Below are positions 35,381 to 44,106 of a stretch of 64,000 nucleotides of DNA, piece by piece. Position 1 is the first letter of the stretch. Each line of letters begins with the position of its first letter. The DNA lies in the NCBI GenBank assembly GCA_023394955.1, contig JAEWZY010000065.1, forward strand, positions 1 to 64,000. The letters run 5' to 3'. A program made the translations under genes and the position numbers. The DNA is from Bacillota bacterium (GTDB lineage: Bacteria > Bacillota > UBA4882 > UBA8346). A model generated the notes under the pieces. It was not told the origin of the DNA and searched no databases. It saw only the letters and a program-made list of their open reading frames with translations.

Positions 35381-36025
35381 TTAAAATAAACTGCTTAAAT
35401 AGGACTGATAATTTGACAAATTAAAATTAGCAAAATATTCGAAAAAGCCTTTCAAATTTAAACCGCTAAAACCTAAAAAGGCGATGGAAAGCAATCCGGC
35501 AGTCAATAATGCGATTGGAAAACCACGTAAGGACTTGGGAATTGGAGCTGAAACCATCCGTTCGCGAATACCCGCGAATACTATTAATACCAGCGTAAAA
35601 CCAAGAGCGCCTCCAATCCCGTTAATAACCGATACCAAGAAATTATAATTACTGTTAAAGTTGATTAAGGTCACGCCTAAAACCGCGCAATTGGTGGTGA
35701 TCAAAGGTAAATAAATACCAAGAGCTTGGTACAAGCCGGGACTGGTTTTTTTGATAACCATCTCTACAAACTGGACCAAAACCGCGATTACCAAAATATA
35801 GGTTATCGTTTGTAATACTCCAACGTTAAAAAAAGTCAATAGTTTTTGAACGCCATAGGTTATTCCCGATGCCAACGCCATAACGAAGGTAACCGCCAGA
35901 CCCATGCCAATGGATGTATCCACTTGACGTGAGACGCCCAGGAAAGGACAGATACCCAAAAACCTGACTAAAACGAAGTTATTGACCAGAATGGCGCCGA
36001 AGATTATTACCAAAATATCAATCAT
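35381..36025 (-). CDS. rnfA: Rnf complex membrane subunit RnfA
   Basis: This 214-residue membrane protein has six helices and is related to NqrE. Characteristic stretches are NNFVLVRFLGICPFLGVS near the N-terminus with a conserved cysteine, and LPLITTNCAVLGV in the middle with another; together these place an Fe-S centre between RnfA and RnfE. It shares one base with the rnfE gene end (36025) and is followed by rnfB. It forms part of the ion-translocating core that exchanges ferredoxin and NAD for Na+ or H+ movement. Confidence 0.95.
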   Translation of the reverse strand: MIDILVIIFGAILVNNFVLVRFLGICPFLGVSRQVDTSIGMGLAVTFVMALASGITYGVQKLLTFFNVGVLQTITYILVIAVLVQFVEMVIKKTSPGLYQALGIYLPLITTNCAVLGVTLINFNSNYNFLVSVINGIGGALGFTLVLIVFAGIRERMVSAPIPKSLRGFPIALLTAGLLSIAFLGFSGLNLKGFFEYFANFNLSNYQSYLSSLF

Positions 36026-36645
36026 TAGTTAGCCCCCTTCCGGTTATTAAGCCAATTAATGAAACCTAACATTAGGCCGAGTGTGATAAAGGCGCCCGGC
36101 GGCAATATCATAATTAAAGCGGCATTCTCCTTGGTAAACAATTTGAAACCCTCAAATCCAAAATCTTTAGCAACCAAGAAAGTGCCGGTGCCGATAATCT
36201 CCCGTACTGCGCTTAATCCAGCCAAAGCTAGAGTGAACCCCAGCCCCATTCCGATTCCATCAGCCAAGGACCGCCAAATGTTTTGTTTAGATGCAAAGGC
36301 TTCTGCCCGAGCCAGAATAATACAGTTAACCACGATTAATGGGATAAAAATTCCCAACACCGAATGTAGCCCTGGTGTATAAGCGGCCATCAATTTGTCA
36401 ACAATGGTAACAAACGAAGCAATAATCACTATAAAACATGGAATTCTCACTTCCGACGGAATAATATTCCGCAGTAACGATACTAACACATTTGAACCTA
36501 CTAAAACCACGGTAGCGGCCAAACCCATTCCGATTCCGTTCATAACGGCCACACTCACCGCTAGAGTGGGACACATCCCTAAAACCAGACGGAAAGTCGG
36601 GTTTTCGTTGAAAATACCATTCTTGAATATTTTAAGGAAGCCCAT
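36025..36645 (-). CDS. rnfE: Rnf complex membrane subunit RnfE
   Basis: This 206-residue six-helix membrane protein is a pseudo-symmetric partner of RnfA (NqrD homologue). The motifs NPTFRLVLGMCPTLAVS and IPLIVVNCIILARAEAFA carry the conserved cysteines. It starts 15 bp after rnfG and overlaps rnfA by one base. GGAGGTGAACC precedes the ATG. Gene order and length are standard. Confidence 0.95.
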   Translation of the reverse strand: MGFLKIFKNGIFNENPTFRLVLGMCPTLAVSVAVMNGIGMGLAATVVLVGSNVLVSLLRNIIPSEVRIPCFIVIIASFVTIVDKLMAAYTPGLHSVLGIFIPLIVVNCIILARAEAFASKQNIWRSLADGIGMGLGFTLALAGLSAVREIIGTGTFLVAKDFGFEGFKLFTKENAALIMILPPGAFITLGLMLGFINWLNNRKGAN

Positions 36646-36660
36646 TGGTTCACCTCCATA

Positions 36661-37293
36661 TTAATTAGTTGTAGCCCCGTTGACTGTTCGAATATTCTGA
36701 TCCGTATTAACCTGTGAGCCGGTTGAAGACTGACTTTGGTAAAACTGTAATACTTGATTTATTCCCCGGACCACCGCTCTTGATGAAATTGTTGCACCGG
36801 CGACTGCTTGGACCGTTCCATTATCTTTATTTATACGTAAATTCGCTCCTGGCAAGGCATTCTTAATAGCCGATTGGCCGATGAATTCCGGATCAGTTAT
36901 CTTAGTTCCCAAACCAGGTGTTTCCTTTTGATCTAAAATTACTGTTTCTCCAAGTTCACCGGAGTTATGGACTCCGATTAACATCATAATATTACTGCTA
37001 AAACCGGTTGCCGATACCTTACAAACCCAACCTACTTTGGATCCATTTTTCAAACCGACTCTTATATCTTCAATATTTGAAGTTGCCGGGTCACTTTTAG
37101 CTATCGCGATCAATTCCGGTAAGCTGGAAAAACTGTCGGCTTCGGATAAAGCTTGTTGATATGCGTTAACCTCGGCTTGAGCCTGAAAGGCTTCAATCTT
37201 GGGTTCGGTAAAAGAGTTGACTAACGCCAGACCTCCTCCGGCAACCGCGCTAATTACCGCCAAAATAATAATTAAACGCAAAGAATCACGCAT
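36661..37293 (-). CDS. rnfG: Rnf complex FMN-carrying subunit RnfG
   Basis: This 210-residue protein has one N-terminal membrane helix and an extracytoplasmic FMN-binding domain. The covalent flavin site motif AGATISS is visible, with Thr168 as the likely attachment residue. Preceding text LGTKITDPEFIGQ is typical for the RnfG/NqrC fold. Flavinylation needs an ApbE-type transferase, which is not in this window. The start overlaps the rnfD stop by 8 bp. The C-terminal 25 residues after the FMN domain are low-complexity (SQSSTGSQVN). Confidence 0.95.
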   Translation of the reverse strand: MRDSLRLIIILAVISAVAGGGLALVNSFTEPKIEAFQAQAEVNAYQQALSEADSFSSLPELIAIAKSDPATSNIEDIRVGLKNGSKVGWVCKVSATGFSSNIMMLIGVHNSGELGETVILDQKETPGLGTKITDPEFIGQSAIKNALPGANLRINKDNGTVQAVAGATISSRAVVRGINQVLQFYQSQSSTGSQVNTDQNIRTVNGATTN

Positions 37294-38257
37294 CGGTCCT
37301 CACCTCCCCAAAACGCCGCGGTTGGGTCAAACGATCCAATAAAGGAGTAAAGGCGTTCATAATTAATATTGAATAACAAACTCCTTCCGGATAACTACCG
37401 AAGATTCGGATTAGCATGGTTAAAATCCCACAACCTACGCCGAAGTAAATCCGCCCTTTTTTGGTCACCGGCGAGGTTACCCAGTCAGTAGCCATAAAAA
37501 ACGCTCCTAAGAATAACCCGCCCGCTAAAAGATGGATTACAGGATCTTTCTGAAATACAAATGATAATACGATTACAGTTCCAAAATAGGCGCTGGGGAC
37601 CCGCCAATCGATAATTCCTTTACTTATCAGGAACAATCCGCCTAAAAGCAACAATATGGCGGAAGTCTCCCCTAATGAACCGGAAATATTGCCCCATAAT
37701 AAATTCAAATAAGGAACCTCTAATTGTAAACTTTGTAGCGCTCCCATTTTATCAAGGTTTAGTACTGTGGCGCCGGCAACGGCATCTACCTTATCGCCGG
37801 CCCAATTTAACGCCTTGGCCGGCCAAGACCAAGTGGTCATCGCCACCGGCCACGAAGCTAACAAGAACGCTCTCCCGATCAACGCCGGATTGAAGGGATT
37901 ATGCCCCAACCCGCCGAAGATGTGCTTTCCAAGTCCAATAGAGACTACTGCGCCAATCACGATCATCCAGACTGGCAGTTCCGGAGTGACGGTCAAAGCT
38001 AATAACAAGCCGGTCAAAGCGGCGCTTCCGTCATTGACGGTTACCTTCTTTTTTAGGGCTTTTTGAATTATATATTCCGTTAGCACACAGGCTGCTATGG
38101 AAACTAAGACCAGACTAAAAGCTCTAAAACCAAAATTCCAAAAGCTGAATAGGGTTGCCGGCAGTAATGCCAGAAAAACCATTTTCATCGCTTTCTCCGT
38201 AGATATTACATCCTTGATATGCGGAGCCGGCGAAACCACTACTTGCGTATCAAGCAT
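37286..38257 (-). CDS. rnfD: Rnf complex membrane subunit RnfD
   Basis: This 323-residue protein has about nine or ten membrane helices and is homologous to NqrB. It has NDGSAALTGLLLALTV, GGLGHNPFNPALIGRAFLLA and the second covalent FMN motif VAGATVLN with Thr164. The C-terminal helices include MATDWVTSPVTKKGRIYFG. It overlaps rnfC by one base and rnfG by 8 bp, so the operon is tightly coupled. It is thought to carry the ion path together with RnfA/E. Confidence 0.95.
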   Translation of the reverse strand: MLDTQVVVSPAPHIKDVISTEKAMKMVFLALLPATLFSFWNFGFRAFSLVLVSIAACVLTEYIIQKALKKKVTVNDGSAALTGLLLALTVTPELPVWMIVIGAVVSIGLGKHIFGGLGHNPFNPALIGRAFLLASWPVAMTTWSWPAKALNWAGDKVDAVAGATVLNLDKMGALQSLQLEVPYLNLLWGNISGSLGETSAILLLLGGLFLISKGIIDWRVPSAYFGTVIVLSFVFQKDPVIHLLAGGLFLGAFFMATDWVTSPVTKKGRIYFGVGCGILTMLIRIFGSYPEGVCYSILIMNAFTPLLDRLTQPRRFGEVRTDA

Positions 38258-39576
38258 TAAATCGCCCCCTTCTTCTTGGCTGTCGCAATTTTGGCCTTAG
38301 CGGTCTTGATATTTTGGACAATTGGACGGCGGCCCGGGCAAACAAAAGTGCAAGAACCGCATTCACGGCAATCCATAATTCCATATTTTTCAGCTAACGC
38401 CAGATCTTTGATATCAATGGCGTTCGCTATAAAACAAGGCATCAAATTATAGGGACAAGCATCAACACAACGTGCGCAACGAACACAAGGCGAATCTTCC
38501 AAAAGCTTGATTTCTCCCCGTTCCTGCACTAAGACGCCGGAAGTTGTTTTGATCACCGGAAGGTCTAACCGGTATTGGGCTGGTCCGGTCATCGGTCCAC
38601 CCAAAATAATCCTACCAGGAGTACCAGTGAAGCCGTTACAATAATCAACCAATTTATTAACTGAAACGCCTAATTTGACTCTTAAATTGCGTGGGTTATT
38701 TACCCCTCCGGTAACTGTAACCACCCTACCAATTAAAGGGACGCCCTCTTGAATAGCTTCAGCCAAGGCGCATGCGGTTGCAATATTATTAACCACTACG
38801 CCCACATCGATAGGAAGGCCTCCCGAAGGGACCGTTTTACGCGTAATCGCGTTAATTAGCATCTTCTCTTCGCCTTGCGGGTATTTCACTTCCAGCGGTA
38901 CCACTTGAATCCGGGGATCAACCGCGGCTTCACGGGTCAGGATTTCGATCGCGTCGGGTTTGTTTACCTCTATCCCGATAAAAGCCTGTTCAACACCGGC
39001 GGCTTTCATCATCGCCTGCAGGCCCAAGATGACTTTTCCCGGGACCTCGACCATCAGCCGATGGTCGCAAGTAAGATATGGTTCGCATTCGGCCCCGTTT
39101 AAAATTACCGATTCGACCTTCTTCCCTTCCACAGGTTGGTACTTGACATGAGTCGGAAACCCAGCCCCGCCCATACCAACCAATCCAATTTGCTGCATCA
39201 ATTCCCGAATCTGCTGGGCCGAGAGATCCGCTAAACTTGACTGGGGGCCAAAGGCGTTAGCTCCGCTGTTATCATTTTCAATGACAACCATCGTGACTTT
39301 TCTACCGTTGGGATGGGGTAATTCGCTAATAGCGGTAACCTTACCAGGAATACTGGCATGAACCGGAACTGAAACAAAACCCTTAGCCTGGGCGATAACT
39401 TGTCCTGCTTTGACTTGATCTCCGACTGCCACGATCACCTCCGCCGGAGCGCCCAAGTGTTGCAAGACGGGAAGAGTAACCTGTTCAGGTTCGGGCATGA
39501 TTTCAATACTTTTGGAAGCGGTAGCTTCTTTAAAATAATGGAGATGTACTCCTCCCTTAAAGGTTTTAGCGCGCAT
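38257..39576 (-). CDS. rnfC: Rnf complex NADH-binding subunit RnfC
   Basis: This peripheral subunit of about 439 residues binds NAD(H), FMN and two 4Fe-4S clusters. Motifs in order: the N-terminal FKGGVHLHYFKEAT, a barrel-sandwich part (LGAPAEVIVAVGDQVKAGQV), the nucleotide/FMN region GMGGAGFPTHVK and NGAECEPYLTCDHRLM, then CVRCARCVDACP and CRECGSCTFVCPGRRP. A longer frame exists to 39654, but ATG at 39576 has AGGTGA six bases upstream and starts just before the conserved FKGGVH, so it is chosen. First gene of rnfCDGEAB. The complex couples reduced ferredoxin to NAD+ and pumps Na+ or H+. Confidence 0.96.
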   Translation of the reverse strand: MRAKTFKGGVHLHYFKEATASKSIEIMPEPEQVTLPVLQHLGAPAEVIVAVGDQVKAGQVIAQAKGFVSVPVHASIPGKVTAISELPHPNGRKVTMVVIENDNSGANAFGPQSSLADLSAQQIRELMQQIGLVGMGGAGFPTHVKYQPVEGKKVESVILNGAECEPYLTCDHRLMVEVPGKVILGLQAMMKAAGVEQAFIGIEVNKPDAIEILTREAAVDPRIQVVPLEVKYPQGEEKMLINAITRKTVPSGGLPIDVGVVVNNIATACALAEAIQEGVPLIGRVVTVTGGVNNPRNLRVKLGVSVNKLVDYCNGFTGTPGRIILGGPMTGPAQYRLDLPVIKTTSGVLVQERGEIKLLEDSPCVRCARCVDACPYNLMPCFIANAIDIKDLALAEKYGIMDCRECGSCTFVCPGRRPIVQNIKTAKAKIATAKKKGAI

Positions 39577-39965
39577 TTCGTCACCTCGCAAAGTCAATTC
39601 TAATTTAGAAGTAACGATAATTTGTGATTGAAAAAGAAAGTCGGATAAAAACAAAAAATATCGTTACATATAAAAAACTTCTCACAATTATCTAATATAT
39701 CTCATTAGTAATAATGAAACAAGTATTATTTTCAGGATCAAAATCGTTATTTTTTTCACAAATAACACTAAAAACAAGCTATTTATAATTGGAAAATTCT
39801 TGTAAAGGCGATGGGCATTCAGAGTATGAGATAAAAAGGATATAACGAAACAATCTATTACCTAAGGCAGATATTCGCCCCGAAGAGTCCCTGCCCTGGT
39901 TGACCTGGTAATTTAAAGAAAGAATTTACAGAAACAGCTAATAAAGCTGAGCTAATCGGCCTTCA
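39577..39965 (-). promoter_or_regulatory. rnf upstream region with sigma-A promoter and a possible Rex-like site
   Basis: On the minus strand TTGTTT (39717-39722) and TATATT (39694-39699) with a 17-bp spacer place a start near 39687, giving a leader of about 110 nt. TTGTGAAAAAAATAACGA (39744-39761) matches about 11 of 14 fixed positions of the NADH-sensing Rex operator and lies upstream of the promoter. No gene or terminator for the preceding phosphorylase gene is convincing here. Confidence 0.45.
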
Positions 39966-41267
39966 TCAAAGGATCTCCTTGATTAGAGCCGGACGTTCAA
40001 CTGTTTGGTGAGAGAATTTAAAGCAGTCAAGCACCTTTGAAAGAACCCTTTCGATATCCGCTCTATTTTGGGCATGAATTTCAACCAGCGCCTGGCCTTT
40101 TTCAATTCTATCTCCGACCTTAGCTTGGAGTTTTAACCCCACTTCCGGTTTGATTGGATCCTCAAGCCGGTTTCTTCCGGCGCCCAGTTCCATTGCTGCT
40201 AATCCTAAAGCACGGCATTGGATCCGTTCGATCCAACCATCGGTAGGAGCTTTAATGATTTTAATCTCGGAAGCTGTTGGCAGTAAACCAGGATTATCAA
40301 TTACCCCGGTGACGCCTCCCTGGGCTTCAATGAGTTCTTCGAATTTGGCTAGACCTGCTCCGGAAGTCAGGGTTCTACTGATTTTTTCCTTTCCTAATTC
40401 GATGGTCTCACTCAACCCCGCCAAGTGCAGCATGATCCCGCCAATAGTCAAACAGAGATCCGTCAAATCCTTGGGTCCTTCCCCTTTTAAAGTGGCGGTT
40501 GCTTCCGCCACTTCCAGACTATTGCCGATGGCCAAACCCAAAGGTTGATCCATATCGCTTAAAACTGCCTTGAACCTGCGTCCAGCTCGGTTCCCGATTT
40601 CCACCATGGTCCGGCCTAAGTTAACGGCATCTTGATAATTATGCATAAACGCGCCATCGCCGAATTTTACATCTAAAACCACAGCATCTGCGCCGGCTGC
40701 TAACTTTTTCGACACGATACTGCTGGCGATCAAAGGTATACTTTCTATAGTGGCGGTTAAGTCCCGCAAGGCATACAGCTTTTTATCGGCTGGAACCAGT
40801 GTTTTGGTCTGCCCGATTAAAGCAATCCCAATCCGGGCGACTTGTTCTAAAAATTCATTCCGGTTTAAGCCGGCCCTAAAGCCGGGAATCGATTCCAATT
40901 TATCAATGGTGCCCCCAGTGTGACCCAGGCCCCGGCCGGACATTTTAGCTACCGGTACCCCGGCGGCCGCCACTAAAGGTAATAACACCAACGAAGTTTT
41001 ATCCCCAACTCCGCCGGTACTATGTTTATCAACTTTTGGCCCGTCGATCTCCGATAAATCGACAGTTTCGCCCGAATTGGCCATCGCTATGGTAAAAGCG
41101 GCGCATTCATCGAAAGACATCCCTTGAAAAAACACAGCCATACACCAAGCGCTCATTTGATAATCGGGGATCTCGCCCTTGACGAAACCGGAAACTAAAA
41201 AATCGATTTCCGCAGCGGTCAATTCCCCGCCCTCCCGTTTTTTCCAGATCAAGTCGTAAGCGCGCAT
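39966..41267 (-). CDS. pdp: Pyrimidine-nucleoside phosphorylase
   Basis: This enzyme of about 433 residues splits uridine, thymidine or deoxyuridine with phosphate. Signature KHSTGGVGDKTSLVLLPLVA is intact, with GRGLGHTGGTIDKLES and VAKMSG. The C-terminal domain has the lipoyl-like hammerhead fold seen in the family (LKLQAKVGDRIEKGQALV). The frame extends to 41324, but ATG at 41267 has a GGGGGTGG ribosome site and starts with MRAYDLIWKKR, the normal family start. It follows deoB by 40 bp. The two enzymes send nucleoside pentose to ribose 5-phosphate or deoxyribose 5-phosphate. Confidence 0.95.
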   Translation of the reverse strand: MRAYDLIWKKREGGELTAAEIDFLVSGFVKGEIPDYQMSAWCMAVFFQGMSFDECAAFTIAMANSGETVDLSEIDGPKVDKHSTGGVGDKTSLVLLPLVAAAGVPVAKMSGRGLGHTGGTIDKLESIPGFRAGLNRNEFLEQVARIGIALIGQTKTLVPADKKLYALRDLTATIESIPLIASSIVSKKLAAGADAVVLDVKFGDGAFMHNYQDAVNLGRTMVEIGNRAGRRFKAVLSDMDQPLGLAIGNSLEVAEATATLKGEGPKDLTDLCLTIGGIMLHLAGLSETIELGKEKISRTLTSGAGLAKFEELIEAQGGVTGVIDNPGLLPTASEIKIIKAPTDGWIERIQCRALGLAAMELGAGRNRLEDPIKPEVGLKLQAKVGDRIEKGQALVEIHAQNRADIERVLSKVLDCFKFSHQTVERPALIKEIL

Positions 41268-41307
41268 TATAGAACCACCCCCAAAACCAAAAATCGAGTC
41301 AATATGT

Positions 41308-42492
41308 TTACTGTTCACTATCACTGATCTCTGTTAACTTAACCCCATCACCCACAGGCCACGGTTCCAGATGAAACCAGTCGCAAAGGGATGCGGCAAT
41401 GTCGGCAAAAGTTTTCCTAGTACCGAGGTTGATTCCTTCAACCAGTCCCGGTCCGGAGATTAACAGCGGAGTATACTCCCGAGAATGATCAGTACTGGCG
41501 GTGGTTGGATCTCCGCCATGATCAGCGGTTATGATCAGCAGATCACCCCTTCGAAGCCTGGGTAAGTTCTCTCCCAGCCAGCCATCGACCGCCTTTAAGG
41601 CACGGTAATATCCTTCGCTATCATTGCGGTGCCCATAGAGCATGTCAAAGTCGATACAGTTGGCAAAGACCAACCCTGTAAAATCTTGGCTGAGCAATTC
41701 ACTGATAACCGACAGAGTCTCCTGATTATTATAAGTATGGTTAGAATCGGTTAAACCTTGCCCCGAAAAGATATCTTCAATTTTACCCACCCCGTAAACG
41801 GTCAAGCCCGCTTCCTTCATCCGGTCCAAAACCGTAAGTCCAATGGGCTTTAAAGAGAAATCTTTCCGGCCGACGGTCCGGTAAAAACCGCCGGTTTCTC
41901 CTAAGAAAGGCCGGGCTATCACTCTGCCTACCCCATGCTCGCCTTGTAAGATCTCGCGGGCGATCTCACAGTAACGATATAGCTCCTCTAGGGGTACTAC
42001 TTTTTCATGGGCGGCAATTTGAAAAACGCTATCCGCCGAAGTATAAACGATCAGCTCACCAGTTTGAAGATGTTTCCGGCCAAATTCTTCAATAATTACC
42101 GTACCGGAAGCCGGTTTATTACCTAAAACCCCCCGTCCCGTTTTACCAGTGAACTCCCTAATTATCTGATCCGGAAAACCATTAGGATAAACCGGAAAAG
42201 GTCTTGGTAAAATCAGACCGGCCATCTCCCAATGCCCGGTAGTTGTGTCCTTACCGGGAGACGCTTCCGCCATTTTTCCGAACACTCCGCCGGTGACGTC
42301 ATCCGCTAGGCCCTGAATTTTAGTTAACTTTCCCAACCCCATCCGTTCCAGATAGGGTAAATCCATTCCCCCTACCGCTTTGGATAGGTTACCCAAAGTA
42401 TTGCTGCCTTGATCGCCATAAACTGCGGCATCGGGAAGTTCTCCTACTCCTACACCATCTAATACGATTAAAAAAACCCGATTAACGGACAT
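41308..42492 (-). CDS. deoB: Phosphopentomutase
   Basis: This 394-residue enzyme of the alkaline phosphatase superfamily interconverts ribose 1-phosphate and ribose 5-phosphate. Metal and catalytic motifs: VFLIVLDGVGVGELPDA at the N-terminus, the catalytic Thr in KDTTTGHWEMAG, and DHGGDPTT toward the end with DHSREYTPLL. Length and order are standard. It is upstream of pdp in the operon, as in the conserved deoB-pdp pairs of Bacillota. An AGGTTACCC-like terminator is not visible, so pdp is read through. Confidence 0.96.
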   Translation of the reverse strand: MSVNRVFLIVLDGVGVGELPDAAVYGDQGSNTLGNLSKAVGGMDLPYLERMGLGKLTKIQGLADDVTGGVFGKMAEASPGKDTTTGHWEMAGLILPRPFPVYPNGFPDQIIREFTGKTGRGVLGNKPASGTVIIEEFGRKHLQTGELIVYTSADSVFQIAAHEKVVPLEELYRYCEIAREILQGEHGVGRVIARPFLGETGGFYRTVGRKDFSLKPIGLTVLDRMKEAGLTVYGVGKIEDIFSGQGLTDSNHTYNNQETLSVISELLSQDFTGLVFANCIDFDMLYGHRNDSEGYYRALKAVDGWLGENLPRLRRGDLLIITADHGGDPTTASTDHSREYTPLLISGPGLVEGINLGTRKTFADIAASLCDWFHLEPWPVGDGVKLTEISDSEQ

Positions 42493-42585
42493 GCCGATTA
42501 CTCCGCTTTTTAATATGATTATACTCCATTTGCCGCTATTAGTTTAATAATTGAGCGTATTATAATTGCGCAGGCTTAATGGTAA

Positions 42586-43398
42586 TCAAATATTGTTTCG
42601 AGATTCGATCTCAATTACCCTTTTTTGTTCATAAACTCCCTTTACGACGCTGGAGAACTTATCCAAAAGCAGCCCTAGATCCACTGAATAGGAGATATAA
42701 CTCACCCCATGGTTAATCCAGGTTACCGCTTCCTCCGGTGACTCGACAAAAGTACCAACCAGTTTCTTTTTGGATTTTACTTTTTCAACGATTGCGCCCA
42801 TTTTGGCAATTAGCTCCGGATGGTCGACTTGTCCCGGAATTCCCATCGATTGTGAAAGATCATAGGGCCCGATAAAAAGCAGATCGATTCCTTTGACCTC
42901 CAAAATTTGGTCTAAATTTTTCAAACCTTCCAAACCCTCGAGATGGGCGATTACGATCGTGTTTGCATTAGCTTGTCTAAAATACTCAGCTTTAGTAGAA
43001 CGAGAATATTCGGCAGCCCTTACATACCGGCAGACGCCTCTTTTCCCTTCCGGATAATAACGGGCGGCTTCGGCGAGTTTCTCCGCTTGCTCCTTAGTAT
43101 TAATCTCAGGTACTTCAACCCCATGGGCGCCGATATCCAAAGCCCTCAAAATATAATGTTCCTCATTACGCGGCACGCGAATAATAGGACTCACACCAAC
43201 TAATTCGCAAGTCCGGATCAAGTTTTGGGCTGTTTCATAAGAAATGGGCCCATGCTCCATGTCGATAATGGCAAAATCAAACCCAGCCAAACCGGCAATT
43301 TCATATATTGCCGGCTCAGTACTTTTACAAAACGGTCCCAGCGCCCATTTCTTATGTGCCATTTTTTGTTTTAGCCAATTATCCTTCATTATTATCAT
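42586..43398 (-). CDS. HpcH/HpaI-family aldolase
   Basis: This 270-residue class II aldolase of the HpcH/HpaI group makes or cleaves 2-keto-3-deoxy acids with Mg2+ or Co2+. Motifs: WALGPFCKSTEPAIYEIAG, the catalytic DFAIIDMEHGPISY, IRVPRNEEHYILRALDIGAHGVEVP, the metal glutamate in VIAHLEGLEGLKNLDQI, and LLFIGPYDLSQSMG. It is close to 2-keto-3-deoxy-L-rhamnonate aldolase and 2,4-dihydroxyheptenedioate aldolase; the sugar cannot be told. Upstream is a dead amidohydrolase-like fragment and a promoter with a probable IclR operator, so it was part of a longer operon. Its ATG has AAGGAAG nearby. Confidence 0.88.
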   Translation of the reverse strand: MIIMKDNWLKQKMAHKKWALGPFCKSTEPAIYEIAGLAGFDFAIIDMEHGPISYETAQNLIRTCELVGVSPIIRVPRNEEHYILRALDIGAHGVEVPEINTKEQAEKLAEAARYYPEGKRGVCRYVRAAEYSRSTKAEYFRQANANTIVIAHLEGLEGLKNLDQILEVKGIDLLFIGPYDLSQSMGIPGQVDHPELIAKMGAIVEKVKSKKKLVGTFVESPEEAVTWINHGVSYISYSVDLGLLLDKFSSVVKGVYEQKRVIEIESRNNI

Positions 43399-43452
43399 TC
43401 TTCCTTATTTATAAATTTTTTAAATGTAAACCCATGAATATTTGAAAGACTA

Positions 43453-43680
43453 TTATCCTTCCTTTTCAAAAATTCGACATTCACCATTTACCGGCAGGTT
43501 AGTCAATCTTCCCGCTTCAATGGCCTTTTCGGTAGGAGCCAAGTTTGCATCGAAATAATGGGCTGATTTGAGCCTGACGATTAGATCCTAATATTTCTCT
43601 CCCATGGTCACGACTGGCTTAAGATCCATATCATAAACATTCTGTTCCGGGGACAAATTCCTAGGTAATATCAACCCAGT
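43453..43680 (-). pseudogene. Fragment of an amidohydrolase gene
   Basis: On the minus strand one frame reads EQNVYDMDLKPVVTMGEKY, a stop (TAG), then DLIVRLKSAHYFDANLAPTE and KAIEAGRLTNLPV before a TAA. The order DMD ... IVgIKSAHY ... AIEAG ... LPV matches the middle of amidohydrolase/deacetylase metallohydrolases (dihydroorotase-like). The N- and C-terminal parts are missing, and an in-frame stop lies inside. The piece sits between the IclR-controlled promoter and the aldolase gene, so the parent enzyme was probably the first gene of this operon. The family match is from memory. Confidence 0.6.
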
Positions 43681-43703
43681 TAAAATCAATGATTTTTACT
43701 TTT

Positions 43704-43729
43704 GTTTCGTATAGCGGAACGTTGTTTCG
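43704..43729. promoter_or_regulatory. Candidate IclR-family operator, aldolase side
   Basis: CGGAACGTTGTTTCG (43715-43729) is an inverted repeat with a 3-bp centre, and an extra GTTTCG half-site precedes it at 43704. It lies about 10-35 bp past the transcription start of the aldolase promoter, a repressing position. It resembles the site at 43976-43990. Confidence 0.55.
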
Positions 43730-43745
43730 TTTTCATGTTTAAATT

Positions 43746-43774
43746 ATATTACCAAAAAAATATTCGTCTAGCAA
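43746..43774 (-). promoter_or_regulatory. Promoter of the amidohydrolase remnant-aldolase unit
   Basis: On the minus strand TTGCTA (43769-43774) and TAATAT (43746-43751) with a 17-bp spacer predict a start near 43739, directly before the candidate operator. Confidence 0.6.
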
Positions 43775-43975
43775 GTCTACACATCTACCTATACTTGTGT
43801 TTTTACCATAAATGCGTTATTATTAAATAAAAATTTCAGTTTTTTGAAAATGCTTTGACTATTTTAACCATGTCGTGCGTTACAACTTACTGCGCCACAG
43901 AGCGGTTAAATTATTTAAAGCAAAGGATCTGCCGTATAGTATCTATCTGACTTCCTAAAGGATTGTTTTGTATGG

Positions 43976-43990
43976 CGAAACATTATTTCA
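43976..43990. promoter_or_regulatory. Candidate IclR-family operator, regulator side
   Basis: CGAAACATTATTTCA matches the site at 43715-43729 in 11 of 15 bases, and all four differences are G/A changes. It lies about 118 bp upstream of the IclR start codon and would allow self-regulation. The rest of 43775-44106 is AT-rich without genes. Confidence 0.5.
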
Positions 43991-44106
43991 TTTTTTTACT
44001 GTTAAACCATTTCAAATCAACTTTAATTAGGTGATTTGAAAATCATGCTCTTTTATAACAAAATTAGTTTTTGATTCCGAGTATTAGATGGAGGTTGTTT
44101 AATAAA

